Source of the DNA: CAZUSO01 sp964622775
GTDB lineage: Bacteria; Bacteroidota; Bacteroidia; Chitinophagales; Chitinophagaceae
Reading direction: 5' to 3'
NCBI GenBank assembly: GCA_964622775.1
Contig: CAZUSO010000028.1
Coordinates: 1 to 36,387 of the forward strand
Length of the DNA: 36,387 bases
Position 1 is the stretch's first letter; each line of letters begins with the position of its first letter. A model generated the notes under the pieces. It did no database searches. It saw nothing but the letters and a program-made list of their open reading frames with translations, and was not told the origin of the DNA. The position numbers and the translations under genes are program-made. Shown here in pieces: positions 8,674-17,760 of the stretch.

Positions 8674-10035
8674 TTATAAAGCGCGCACCGCCTCTTTGAA
8701 TTGCCTTCCCCGGTCTTCATAATTCTTAAACAGGTCAAAGCTGGCGCATCCCGGCGAGAGCAGCACCACATCACCTTTGTCTGCAAATGCATAAGCGGCA
8801 GCCACGGCGTCTTTTGCGCTCTTTGTTTCTGCAATATTTTCTATGATATTTTCAAATGCTTTTACAATAGGCGAATTATCTATACCGAGGCAAACGATTG
8901 CTTTCACTTTTTCCTGAATGATATCAGCAATTTCGCTGTAATCATTTCCTTTGTCCTGGCCGCCAAGAATCAGTATTACAGGTCGCTTCATGCTTTCCAA
9001 AGCATACCAGACGGAATTGAGGTTGGTGCCTTTACTGTCATTGATAAATTCTACGCCGCGGATGGTGGCTACATACTCCAAACGATGCTCCAGTCCGTTG
9101 AATGAAGCGAAGCTGGTGCGTAATGCGTCATTGCGTAAGCCGGTTGCCCGTGCGGAAATTCCTGCGGCCATGGTGTTGTATTGATTATGCTTTCCTTTGA
9201 CAGCCAGCTCGTGAATAGATTGTTTAAGCTCTTCTCCTTCATACCGGATATGCAGGGAATCGTCGTTGATAAATGCTCCGTCTTCGTTGGGTTGTAAATT
9301 GTGCTCGTTCATCGTTATGTTTAATATTTTAGGTTTAACGGGATGCTGTTCGATATAGTTATTAATGGCCGTATCATCTTTATTCAATATCAAAAGGTCT
9401 GTTTCCTTTTGGTTCATGGCTATACGGAATTTTGACGCCACATAATTTTCAAACTGGTAATTATACCGATCCAGGTGATCGGGTGTTATGTTCAGTAAAA
9501 CCGCAATATCCGGCCGGAAATCCACGATGTCATCCAACTGGAAACTGCTCACTTCTATCACATACCATTCCGTTGGCCGGGTAGCGATCTGACGGGCAAA
9601 ACCATATCCGATATTGCCCACTAAGGAACTATCCAGGCCGCCTCCCTTCAGCAGATGAGCGGTAAGGCTGGCTGTAGTGCTTTTACCGTTGCTTCCTGTA
9701 ATGGCAATGATCTTGCTGTCGCTCCGGAACCGGTATCCCCATTCTATTTCACTGATGATCGTTTTACCTGCCGCCCTCAATGTTTTCATCACCGGAGCCT
9801 TTTCAGGTATGCCCGGGCTTTTGATGATCACATCCGCATGCATCATGCGATCCATGGTATGTCCTCCTTCCTCAAATTCGATTCCTGTCATTTCCAACTC
9901 TATACGGTACGGCTCTTTAATCCTTCCTGCATCAGACACAAAAACCGGGAAGCCCTGCTTCCTGGCCAGCAATGCGGCGCCATTACCGCTTTCCCCGGCA
10001 CCCAATACTATTACCCTGATATCCGTTTTCGCCAT
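8674..10035 (-). CDS. murD: UDP-N-acetylmuramoyl-L-alanine--D-glutamate ligase
   Basis: Cytoplasmic Mur ligase that adds D-glutamate to UDP-MurNAc-L-Ala. The N-terminal domain has VLGAGESGNGAALLA (residues 10-24). The ATP loop GSNGKST is at 114-120, followed by central-domain YVIEVSSFQLDDI and LLNITPDHLDRY. The C-terminal domain has GLEHRLEYV and FINDSKGTNLNS, both typical of MurD. At 453 aa it is of normal length. It lies 16 bp after mraY. Confidence 0.96.
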   Translation of the reverse strand: MAKTDIRVIVLGAGESGNGAALLARKQGFPVFVSDAGRIKEPYRIELEMTGIEFEEGGHTMDRMMHADVIIKSPGIPEKAPVMKTLRAAGKTIISEIEWGYRFRSDSKIIAITGSNGKSTTASLTAHLLKGGGLDSSLVGNIGYGFARQIATRPTEWYVIEVSSFQLDDIVDFRPDIAVLLNITPDHLDRYNYQFENYVASKFRIAMNQKETDLLILNKDDTAINNYIEQHPVKPKILNITMNEHNLQPNEDGAFINDDSLHIRYEGEELKQSIHELAVKGKHNQYNTMAAGISARATGLRNDALRTSFASFNGLEHRLEYVATIRGVEFINDSKGTNLNSVWYALESMKRPVILILGGQDKGNDYSEIADIIQEKVKAIVCLGIDNSPIVKAFENIIENIAETKSAKDAVAAAYAFADKGDVVLLSPGCASFDLFKNYEDRGRQFKEAVRAL

Positions 10036-10051
10036 ACCGCGTCTTTTTTGC

Positions 10052-11332
10052 TTACTGGAGTTTTAGCGTTACGATGCTGAAGACTGCCAGTATTATTCCT
10101 ATAATCCAGAAACGTGTTACTATTTTACTTTCGTGATAACCTGATTTTTGATAATGATGGTGCAGAGGCGCCATTTTAAACACCCTTTTTCCTTCGCCGT
10201 ACTTATTTTTGGTATATTTAAAATAACCGGTCTGGATCATCACCGACAAATTTTCTACCAGGAAAACCCCGCAGATGATCGGGATCATGATTTCTTTACG
10301 TACAATGATGGCTAAGGAGGCAATGATTCCGCCCAGCGCCAGGCTGCCGGTATCGCCCATGAAAACCTGAGCGGGATAGGCATTATACCATAGAAAACCG
10401 ACACAGGCACCGACGAAGGCTCCCACAAAAACCGACAGTTCGCCTAAGTTCGGGATGTGCATAATATTCAGGTAGTCGGCAAAAATGTAGTTGCCGGACA
10501 AGTAGGCAAATACGCCGAAGCAAAGCCCTGCTACGGCGGAAACGCCCGTAGCCAGTCCATCCAATCCGTCTGTCAGGTTAGCGCCGTTCGACACGGCGGT
10601 AATAATGAAGATCACAAACAGGATGTATATCGTTGGGGTCAGCCAGCCTACTGCGGAATCACCGAATATCGAAGCTATTTTAGCATAGCTGAGCTCATGG
10701 GTCTTGATAAACGGCAGCGTAGTTACTGAAGTCTGTACCTGGATATAAGTGCGTGCTATGCCTTTTTCATCAATTCGGATATAAGGCTCCGATACGGGAT
10801 ATTCCGCATCATTGTAGATAACATCGGCAAGCGATTTTCCGGGTGGCATTTCCCGTGTGATGCTCACGTTCTGGTTATAGTACATGGTGAAACCGATGAT
10901 GATGCCCAGCCCGATCTGTCCCAGAATTTTAAAGCGTCCGGCCAGTCCTTCTTTATTTTTACGGAATACCTTAATATAATCGTCAATAAACCCGATAAGC
11001 CCCAGCCAGAGCGTGGACAAGAGCATCATCCAGATATACACGTTCCTGATCTGTGCAAACAACAGCGTAGGAATTACGATACCTGCAATGATGATAAGTC
11101 CGCCCATTGTAGGGGTGCCGCGTTTGCCGGCTTCTCCCTGCAGGCCTAAATCCCGAACGGTTTCCCCGATTTGTTTCTTTTGCAGATACCGGATGAGACT
11201 TTTCCCAAGCACCAGCGTAATGACCAGCGAAAGGATAATGGCCATAGAGGCCCGAAACGTGATGTACTGGAAAACACCCGCTCCGGCTAATTGAAACTGC
11301 TGCCTTAGGTAAATAAATAAATAATATAACAT
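10052..11332 (-). CDS. mraY: phospho-N-acetylmuramoyl-pentapeptide-transferase
   Basis: Polytopic inner-membrane enzyme that transfers phospho-MurNAc-pentapeptide to undecaprenyl phosphate, giving lipid I. Visible motifs are the DDY of GFIDDYIKVFRKNKEGL, NLTDGLDGLA, GDTGSLALGG and the C-terminal APLHHHYQ histidine motif. An extra hydrophilic loop of about 55 residues after the DDY region (REMPPGKSLADVIYND) is a known feature of Bacteroidota MraY. I place the start at MLYYLFIYLRQQ, 16 bp after murE; the longer frame from 11398 would overlap murE by 50 bp with a non-family extension. Length 426 aa. Confidence 0.95.
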   Translation of the reverse strand: MLYYLFIYLRQQFQLAGAGVFQYITFRASMAIILSLVITLVLGKSLIRYLQKKQIGETVRDLGLQGEAGKRGTPTMGGLIIIAGIVIPTLLFAQIRNVYIWMMLLSTLWLGLIGFIDDYIKVFRKNKEGLAGRFKILGQIGLGIIIGFTMYYNQNVSITREMPPGKSLADVIYNDAEYPVSEPYIRIDEKGIARTYIQVQTSVTTLPFIKTHELSYAKIASIFGDSAVGWLTPTIYILFVIFIITAVSNGANLTDGLDGLATGVSAVAGLCFGVFAYLSGNYIFADYLNIMHIPNLGELSVFVGAFVGACVGFLWYNAYPAQVFMGDTGSLALGGIIASLAIIVRKEIMIPIICGVFLVENLSVMIQTGYFKYTKNKYGEGKRVFKMAPLHHHYQKSGYHESKIVTRFWIIGIILAVFSIVTLKLQ

Positions 11333-11348
11333 CCCTGCTGAATATTTT

Positions 11349-12806
11349 TTATAACGATAATAATTCAAACATTTCCAGTAATACTTCCTTATCGTCAAAA
11401 TGTTGTCTGACTCCTTTTATTTCCTGATACGTTTCGTGTCCCTTGCCGGCTATCAGAATAATGCTTTCGGGAGTGGCTAAGCTGCAAGCCGTTTTGATAG
11501 CCTCTCTCCGGTCGCTGATGCGCAGCGCTTTTCTTTTCTGACTGAGGTTTAATCCTGATTCCATATCGTTCAGGATAGCTTCCGGATCTTCACTCCGGGG
11601 ATTGTCCGAGGTCAGGATCACACGGGTGCTGTGGGTGCAGGCTACTTCAGCCATCAGCGGTCTTTTGGCGCGGTCGCGGTCGCCGCCGCATCCCACTATG
11701 GTAATCACATCCTGCATTCCGAACTGTTTGATTGTGCTCAGCACATTCAGCAAGGCATCCGGAGTGTGGGCATAGTCCACGATCCCGATAATTTTTTGCT
11801 CCGGTGACATATAGGTTTCAAATCGTCCGCGTGCGCCGGACATATTGCTGAGCAAAGCCAGCACTTCCGTTTTCTCCTGATCCAGCAAGCGGGCTGTTCC
11901 GTAAACGGCGAGCAGATTGTAAGCATTAAATAGTCCGGTCATACGGAAATGTACCTGCTGCCGGTCTATCTCCATCAACAGGCCGGCCGGCCCGTTTTCC
12001 AGCACCTTCGCTTTGAACCCTGCCGGGACACGCAGTGCATAAGAGATTTTTTGTGCCGCTGTATTTTGCAGCATGATCGCACCGCGCTTGTCATCCAGGT
12101 TGGTCAGGGCAAATGCTGTTTTGGGTAAATGATCGAAAAACGATTTTTTTACCCGGATATATTCGTCAAAGGTTTTATGATAATCTAAGTGGTCATGGGT
12201 GATATTGGTAAAAATGCCGCCCTGAAACAGGGTGCCGGCAATGCGGTGCTGGTGAATCGCATGGGAACTGACTTCCATAAATACATATTCACATGCCGCA
12301 TCCTGCATCTGCTTCAGCAGATATTGCAGGCTGATGGCATCAGGCGTGGTATGAGTAGCCTCCGCAATACGATCGCCAATATGGTTCTGAACGGTTGATA
12401 TCAGACCGCAACGATGACCCAGTTGTGTGAATAACTGATACAACAAGGTGGCTACCGTAGTTTTTCCGTTAGTACCGGTTACGCCAATCAGCTTAATATC
12501 CCGGGAAGGCTGCCCGTAAAATTGTGCGGCCATAATGCCGGCGATTTCCGCTACACCCTGGACCTGAATATAGCAGACTTCCGGGTGAAACTGTTCCGGA
12601 AGCCGCTCACACACGACAGCCGCTGCACCGGCGGCAATCACATCTTCAATGAACTGATGACTGTCAACCATAGTTCCCTGCTGAGCGAAAAACATACTAC
12701 CACGACCCGCCTGCCGGGAGTCTATAACCAGGCTGGCGATGTCCATAGCCGTACTGCCGGCGACGGACGTGGTTTTGATGTCTTGTATCAGTTCTGCTAT
12801 GGTCAT
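11349..12806 (-). CDS. murE: UDP-MurNAc-L-Ala-D-Glu--meso-diaminopimelate ligase
   Basis: Cytoplasmic Mur ligase that adds the third stem-peptide residue. The ATP loop GTNGKTT is at residues 111-117, with a probable carbamylated Lys around 220 (RVKKSFFDH). The DNPR motif at 401-404 is diagnostic for meso-diaminopimelate rather than lysine, so the wall is predicted to be the DAP type usual for Gram-negatives. Length (485 aa) is normal. It starts 6 bp after ftsI. Confidence 0.96.
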   Translation of the reverse strand: MTIAELIQDIKTTSVAGSTAMDIASLVIDSRQAGRGSMFFAQQGTMVDSHQFIEDVIAAGAAAVVCERLPEQFHPEVCYIQVQGVAEIAGIMAAQFYGQPSRDIKLIGVTGTNGKTTVATLLYQLFTQLGHRCGLISTVQNHIGDRIAEATHTTPDAISLQYLLKQMQDAACEYVFMEVSSHAIHQHRIAGTLFQGGIFTNITHDHLDYHKTFDEYIRVKKSFFDHLPKTAFALTNLDDKRGAIMLQNTAAQKISYALRVPAGFKAKVLENGPAGLLMEIDRQQVHFRMTGLFNAYNLLAVYGTARLLDQEKTEVLALLSNMSGARGRFETYMSPEQKIIGIVDYAHTPDALLNVLSTIKQFGMQDVITIVGCGGDRDRAKRPLMAEVACTHSTRVILTSDNPRSEDPEAILNDMESGLNLSQKRKALRISDRREAIKTACSLATPESIILIAGKGHETYQEIKGVRQHFDDKEVLLEMFELLSL

Positions 12807-12812
12807 CTTCGC

Positions 12813-14900
12813 TTATCCTAATTGTAACTTTATATATGCACCTTTTTTTATGGCATCCCCCGGCGAAAGCGATTGCATCGTCACCTTTCCGCTGCCGGAG
12901 ATCTGCACTTTGAGTCCTGCGTTTTCCAAAAGAAATAAAGCGTCCTTTAAACCCATTCCGGTAACATCGGGCACGGTAGTACCGTTAATCTTCGTTCCGG
13001 TGAGTTGTAATTTTCCCTTTTCGTTGTAATAAATGCCGGCGATATTGGTTCCCGGGTTTTCCGCTTTCAACATCAGTCCCATTGCACTCAGCACTTCATT
13101 CATATTGCTGCCGATGGCTTTTTTGGCTACCGCCGGTTCAGCAGATTTTACGGCAGGCTCCGGTACCTTCCAGCCGCCAACATGTGAAGCATATAGCTTG
13201 TCGGCAATTTCTTTAAAAACAGGCGCCGCCACCACTGCTCCGTAATAGGCGCCATGGGGTGTAGAGCGCACGACTACTGCAATCGTGTATTGCGGATTTT
13301 CAAAGGGAAAATAGCCGATGAATGACCCCTGACGTACACCGTCTCCATAAGAAATGCCTTTATCCGCCACCTGAGCGGTGCCGGTTTTCCCGGCTGCATT
13401 ATAATAAGGTGACTTTATCTTCCTGGCCGTGCCTTCATCCACTACGGCTTTCAGGGCTAACTGCATCTGGCGGATAGTAGATGGTTTCCCGATTTTATCA
13501 ATGATTACAACAGGGGCAATCTCACGAATATCTTTTCCATATTCCCGTATGGCGCTTACCAGGTAGGGCTTTACCATAGTCCCGTTGTTGGCCACCGCGT
13601 TATATACCATCAGCGAATGCAGGGGGGTGATCAGGCTTTCGTAGCCATAAGCAATCCAGGGCAGGGAGGTGACCTTATTCCAGTTTTTACTTTCCGTGGT
13701 CTTCAGTAAAGGCCTGCGTTCACCGGTCAGGTCTAATCCGGTTCGTTTATTCAGACCGAGCGACTGGAGGTGCCGGATGTATTTCATCGGATCATTGAAG
13801 TAATATTGATTAATCATTTTTGCAAATGCCACATTGGATGATTTTGCAAACGCCTTAATGACGGGGATTGTCCCGAGTCCTGTATGGTCATCTATGACCC
13901 GTTGCCTGCCAAAATAGGCAATGCCGCCCTGTACATTCACGTTGTCGTTAATGGTCACATATCCATCTTCTAACAAGGCATAAAGCGACATCAGCTTAAA
14001 GGTAGAGCCTGGTTCTGTAGGGATGAGGGCATAGTTGAAATCTTCCCAGTAAGTGCCGTCCTTCTGTCGGCCCAGATTAGCCATAGCCCGGATTTTCCCT
14101 GTTTTAGTTTCCATGACAATGGCGGTGCCGTACTGGCAATTGTACTGAGTCAATATATTCATCAGAGCGTGTTCAGTCACGTCCTGGATATTCATGTCAA
14201 TGGTAGTAACAATATCGCGGCCATTTACAGGATCCACTTCGGAGCCTTCCATGGGCACATACACGCCGCCGGTGGTTTTACGCACCACCCGGCTGCCGGG
14301 TTTTCCGGACAGTACGGAATCATAAGATTGTTCCAAACCGATATTGTCCACATTTTCACGCCAGAGACCGATAGTGCGGTAAGCCAGCCAGCCGTATGGA
14401 TTCACACGTTTGGGGCTGGGCTCCACAATGAAGCCGCCTGCATTTTTGCCTTTATTGAAAACCGGCAGTTCCCGTACGGCCTGGTATTGATAGTATAGTA
14501 CATTTCTTTGCAGCAGCCAGTAACGTTCCTGGTTGCGGAATGCTGTTTTAAGCGCTTGTTTGTACCAGGCCGCGCTTTGATTGTTAAACACTCCGGACAG
14601 TCCCGCAGCCAGCGTGTCTAAGTATCGTTGAAAGGTGTCTTTATTGATTGATTTAAAATCAACCCGGAGGTTGAATTGCGGTATGGTAGAAGACAGCAAC
14701 TGGCCTTCTTCGGAATAAATATTGCCACGTTCCGCCTCTAATTTTTCTTTGTGCGTATGCGCCTTTTGCGCCTTCAGACGCAGTTCCTCCCCTTCCGATA
14801 TCTGAATAGAAGCGGCCTTTACGATAATGGCTATAGCCAAAATCAGTATTCCGGTAAATGCAAGATACACCCTAAGCCGTATGTCTTTTTTGATATCCAA
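12813..14900 (-). CDS. ftsI: septal penicillin-binding protein FtsI with PASTA domain
   Basis: Class B penicillin-binding protein that cross-links septal peptidoglycan. It has a short cytoplasmic tail, a membrane anchor (about residues 11-30), a pedestal domain, then the transpeptidase domain. The three active-site motifs are STFK (299-302, nucleophile Ser299), SSN (354-356) and KTG (505-507). A single C-terminal PASTA domain (about residues 643-695, starting VPDVTGMGLKDA) is preceded by a linker. At 695 aa it is longer than E. coli FtsI (588 aa) because of the PASTA domain, as is common in Bacteroidota. It lies 17 bp after ftsL and 6 bp before murE. Confidence 0.96.
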   Translation of the reverse strand: MDIKKDIRLRVYLAFTGILILAIAIIVKAASIQISEGEELRLKAQKAHTHKEKLEAERGNIYSEEGQLLSSTIPQFNLRVDFKSINKDTFQRYLDTLAAGLSGVFNNQSAAWYKQALKTAFRNQERYWLLQRNVLYYQYQAVRELPVFNKGKNAGGFIVEPSPKRVNPYGWLAYRTIGLWRENVDNIGLEQSYDSVLSGKPGSRVVRKTTGGVYVPMEGSEVDPVNGRDIVTTIDMNIQDVTEHALMNILTQYNCQYGTAIVMETKTGKIRAMANLGRQKDGTYWEDFNYALIPTEPGSTFKLMSLYALLEDGYVTINDNVNVQGGIAYFGRQRVIDDHTGLGTIPVIKAFAKSSNVAFAKMINQYYFNDPMKYIRHLQSLGLNKRTGLDLTGERRPLLKTTESKNWNKVTSLPWIAYGYESLITPLHSLMVYNAVANNGTMVKPYLVSAIREYGKDIREIAPVVIIDKIGKPSTIRQMQLALKAVVDEGTARKIKSPYYNAAGKTGTAQVADKGISYGDGVRQGSFIGYFPFENPQYTIAVVVRSTPHGAYYGAVVAAPVFKEIADKLYASHVGGWKVPEPAVKSAEPAVAKKAIGSNMNEVLSAMGLMLKAENPGTNIAGIYYNEKGKLQLTGTKINGTTVPDVTGMGLKDALFLLENAGLKVQISGSGKVTMQSLSPGDAIKKGAYIKLQLG

Positions 14901-14917
14901 GTCAGCCTGCGCTTTTA

Positions 14918-15286
14918 TTATTTTCTGTTTTCCGGGGACGGTTTTGCTTTATATTTTATTTCAAAAGGTGGTTTATCCAATGGTTTTAATCCTAAAGATT
15001 CCGCCTCCCGTGTCAGTTCGGATTCCGAGGTGGCTTTCATCAGTCGGGACTGCACATCCAGGTACTGCCAGCGCAGCTCTTTCAATTCTTTATTTTTAAT
15101 GGCCAGCGACCGCATAAGCGATACAGCCCGGCTGGTATTGGCAATATAGAGTACGCACAGAATTGCTAGGAACAACAGAAAGGGTATGTTGCGTACAATC
15201 CCGTTGTAGGAAATCTTTTCCACTACTTCCCGCCAGTTTTTTTTAGGGGCTTTCTGTTCCTGTGTATGTATTGTTTCCTGTGGCAA
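14918..15286 (-). CDS. ftsL: FtsL-like cell division protein
   Basis: Small bitopic protein of 122 aa. It has a basic N-terminal cytoplasmic part with KKNWREVV, one membrane segment (about residues 34-51, IPFLLFLAILCVLYIANT), then a predicted coiled coil (about 52-95) rich in Leu, Lys and Glu, and a Lys/Pro-rich tail. This architecture and its place between rsmH and ftsI identify the Bacteroidota FtsL homologue, which would join FtsQ and FtsB-like partners to activate FtsW/FtsI. Sequence similarity to E. coli FtsL is negligible, so the call rests on context and topology. Confidence 0.85.
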   Translation of the reverse strand: MPQETIHTQEQKAPKKNWREVVEKISYNGIVRNIPFLLFLAILCVLYIANTSRAVSLMRSLAIKNKELKELRWQYLDVQSRLMKATSESELTREAESLGLKPLDKPPFEIKYKAKPSPENRK

Positions 15287-15302
15287 TGTTTTTTATTAAA
15301 AA

Positions 15303-16199
15303 TTACTTTTTTTCTGCGATGCGCAAACGGGCGCTCCGCGATCTTGAATTTATGTTCAGTTCCTCCTCCCGGGGTACTATATCTTTCTGCACTACAAAGG
15401 GCGGTTCCTGCCGGCGCCGGCCAAATTCATCAGTTAGAATGGCGCTAAAGGAGCCCGTCTTCATAAACTGCTTCACCAACCGATCCTCTAATGAATGGAA
15501 GGTGATGATGCAGAGTCGGCCTCCGGGCTTCAGGCAAAGAGGAGTCTGCTCCAGAAAATCACGTAGCGCCTCCATCTCTCCGTTCACTTCAATGCGCAGC
15601 GCCTGAAACACCTGAGCAAGGTACTTGTTTTCGTTACCCTTGATGCAGGAAGCAATCAGCCGCTTAAACTGTTCAATGCTTTGCAGCTTAGCCTGCCCCC
15701 GTTTTGCAACGATGGTTTGTGCCAGGGTTTTGGCATTACGCACTTCGCCGTACTGTTCAAACAGCTTATGCAGTTGTGCTTCGGAATAATGATTCAGCAC
15801 GTCTGCAGCGGTCTTCCCCTGCCTGTTATCCATCCGCATATCCAATGCTGCATCAAAGCGGATGGAAAATCCGCGGTCTGCGGTATCAAACTGAAAAGAA
15901 CTTACACCCAGGTCGGCTAATATGCCATCCACCTGGGGGAATTTGTAAAACTTCAGGTAGGGCTTCAGGTAGCGAAAATTTTCTTTTATCAATATCAGGC
16001 GCGGATCATCGGGCGCATTATTCCAGGCATCCCGGTCATGGTCGAAGGCCAGCAGTACTCCTTTGGCGTCCAGCCGGTTCAGTATTTCACGGGAATGGCC
16101 GCCGCCGCCTAAGGTACAGTCCACATACACACCGTCCTCCCGGATTTGGAGGGCATCCACAGCTTCCTGTAGCAGTACGGATGTATGATAGCCTGACAC
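15303..16199 (-). CDS. rsmH: 16S rRNA (cytosine(1402)-N4)-methyltransferase
   Basis: S-adenosylmethionine-dependent methyltransferase (formerly MraW) that N4-methylates C1402 of 16S rRNA in the decoding site. The SAM-binding motif VDCTLGGGGHSREIL is at residues 26-40. The family segments HTSVLLQEAV near the start, ADLGVSSFQFD and the C-terminal ITFHSLEDRLVKQFM are all present. The 298-aa length is standard. It lies 28 bp after mraZ, its near-universal partner. Confidence 0.97.
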   Translation of the reverse strand: MSGYHTSVLLQEAVDALQIREDGVYVDCTLGGGGHSREILNRLDAKGVLLAFDHDRDAWNNAPDDPRLILIKENFRYLKPYLKFYKFPQVDGILADLGVSSFQFDTADRGFSIRFDAALDMRMDNRQGKTAADVLNHYSEAQLHKLFEQYGEVRNAKTLAQTIVAKRGQAKLQSIEQFKRLIASCIKGNENKYLAQVFQALRIEVNGEMEALRDFLEQTPLCLKPGGRLCIITFHSLEDRLVKQFMKTGSFSAILTDEFGRRRQEPPFVVQKDIVPREEELNINSRSRSARLRIAEKK

Positions 16200-16227
16200 G
16201 ATATTTCAAAAATCTTTTTAAGGTTTA

Positions 16228-16692
16228 TTATTGAAAAGGATCCAGATATTCCGAACCGCTGATTTCATCGGCCAGCGTGCTGAGATCAGCCGCATGGGTA
16301 TTCAGGTAATCGTAATAGGCTTTACTGTCCCATATTTCAATGCGGTTGCCCTGCGCGGAAAACACTAAGTCTTTTTTAAGCCCGGCATATTCCTGTAATT
16401 GCTTCGGCAGCAGCAGCCTTCCGGTGTTATCAGGCTCCAGCCGGGTAGCGCCGGAGAAAAAGAGGCGTTTGAACTTTTGCACCGCCGGTTTCATATCATT
16501 GTACCGGCTGATTTTTTCACTGAGCCGATCCCAGTCTTCCATTGTATAGAGGTTCAAACAGGTTTCCATCCCCCGCATAATCACATAGACCTGCCCTGCA
16601 CCATCGGGCAGTTGCTTCTTGAAGCCTGCCGGCAACAAAAAACGCCCTTTGGCATCCATTGAAACTTCATATTCGCCTAAAAAGCCGGTCAT
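16228..16692 (-). CDS. mraZ: transcriptional regulator MraZ
   Basis: DNA-binding protein with two AbrB/SpoVT-like half domains that represses its own dcw operon in E. coli. The first repeat is near residues 5-50 (GEYEVSMDAKGRFLLPAGFKK) and the second near 75-120 (TRLEPDNTGRLLLPKQL). The frame is open to a start at 16740, but that start adds 16 hydrophobic residues no MraZ has and lies inside the operator repeats. The ATG at 16692 (MTGFLGEYEVS) gives 154 aa, the family size. It is the first gene of the cluster. Confidence 0.94.
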   Translation of the reverse strand: MTGFLGEYEVSMDAKGRFLLPAGFKKQLPDGAGQVYVIMRGMETCLNLYTMEDWDRLSEKISRYNDMKPAVQKFKRLFFSGATRLEPDNTGRLLLPKQLQEYAGLKKDLVFSAQGNRIEIWDSKAYYDYLNTHAADLSTLADEISGSEYLDPFQ

Positions 16693-16712
16693 ATCAGGGG
16701 TTGGATAAAATA

Positions 16713-16747
16713 TGACACAAAATAACACAAATTCCCACAATTCCCCA
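16713..16747 (-). promoter_or_regulatory. probable MraZ operator: four 10-bp-phased repeats
   Basis: On the minus strand, just upstream of mraZ, TGGGG, TGGGA, TGTTA and TGTCA occur at exact 10-bp spacing, each followed by a 5-nt AT-rich spacer ending in G. On the plus strand the cores are at 16743-16747, 16733-16737, 16723-16727 and 16713-16717. E. coli MraZ is known to bind TGGGN repeats separated by 5-nt spacers. The first two units match exactly and the next two are degenerate. This predicts autorepression of the operon. Confidence 0.75.
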
Positions 16748-16766
16748 CTAAAAGAAATTGATTATT

Positions 16767-16980
16767 TTTTCCACAATACGTATTTATGTAAATGCGCTGT
16801 GGGCATAGCTTTAAGCATTTAGTGTGGATAACTGTTTGCTAAATGTGAATTGGATTATTTTTTGTGGATAATCTATAAAATGATAAAAAATAATCACAAG
16901 GTATATGTGGAAATACTTATTCACAAAGATCATTAAATCCTGCCAGGCAGCAAAAAACCTTTTACAGGAAATGTGGATAT
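16767..16980. promoter_or_regulatory. cluster of DnaA boxes, candidate oriC or DnaA-regulated region
   Basis: Two perfect DnaA boxes (TGTGGATAA at 16823-16831 and 16863-16871) lie 40 bp apart in the same orientation. TTATTCACA at 16917-16925 and TTTTCCACA at 16767-16775 fit the relaxed TTWTNCACA consensus, and TGTGGATAT at 16972-16980 has one mismatch. Weaker matches lie at 16906-16914 and 16891-16898. The intervening DNA is very AT-rich. Gene direction changes here, with the dcw genes leftward and the next genes rightward. I saw no perfect box elsewhere in the window. Confidence 0.65.
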
Positions 16981-17760
16981 TTATTTTGTTGACGGGACCT
17001 ATGCTCATAAAATTTTGAATGCATACAACAAATGTACTATATAATACCAACCCCGTTAAATAGTCAATTACGGAGTTAAGCGAAAATGCAAAAGTCAAAA
17101 TATACGTTGCACCATGTCGGAGTTACGGATAATCAAGTTAACAAATTTTGAGCATACAGGGGGAAACAGGAGTGGTATTAGCAGTAACGATCAACTATCA
17201 GGTCAATTAATTGCGGTGTTTCACTACCCTTTACTTTATGGGAAAAACATGGCAATTGCACCAGTTGAATAAATAAAATACTGTGCTTTGCTTCCTATAG
17301 TGAACGGACCCTTCTCCTACCCTGTCAAATTAAGCAACTTGTCGGAGGGTGCAAGATTGTATCATGCAAACAATATTTACCATTACGATGAAATCAGGAT
17401 AACCTCAAATTACCGTGTATTTTTAAAAGGGAGTTTAGGGCGGAAAAGAAATTATCTCATCATCGGAAAGTCCCATGGAATAGCCTGATATGTGCAATAT
17501 ACAGAAGGCTTGTTACAGGAAGGTGACGACCTTGTAATGAAGTGTTTTCATACTTCGATACAGGAATCAATCCGGTATATTTTTTTAAAACAGAAAAAAA
17601 TCAATGTCCGCATATATTATTAACTAACGAATAACATTAATTTATTAAAATATGCGCATCTTTGTACTCATAAAACATAAATGATGAATCAGGATAAAGA
17701 ATAACGTAAGCGAGTACCGAACCACCCAACCCAACCTATCAAAACCATTTTATAAAAGCC
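16981..17760. other. non-coding stretch right of the DnaA-box cluster
   Basis: No convincing gene. A 66-codon open frame (17288-17488, plus) has no recognisable features. An imperfect inverted repeat pairs the region near 17000-17018 (ATGCTCATAAAATTTTG) with that near 17141-17155 (CAAATTTTGAGCAT), suggesting a small 150-bp element or a structured origin flank. The last 130 bp form the AT-rich leader of the next gene; a partial -7 element (CATCTTTG, near 17656) lacks a clear -33 partner. Confidence 0.4.

Noticed and set aside
17288..17488. 66-codon frame near the DnaA-box region
   Set aside because: Slight resemblance to a LytTR strand (IYHYDEIRITSNYRV) but too short and without the family core.
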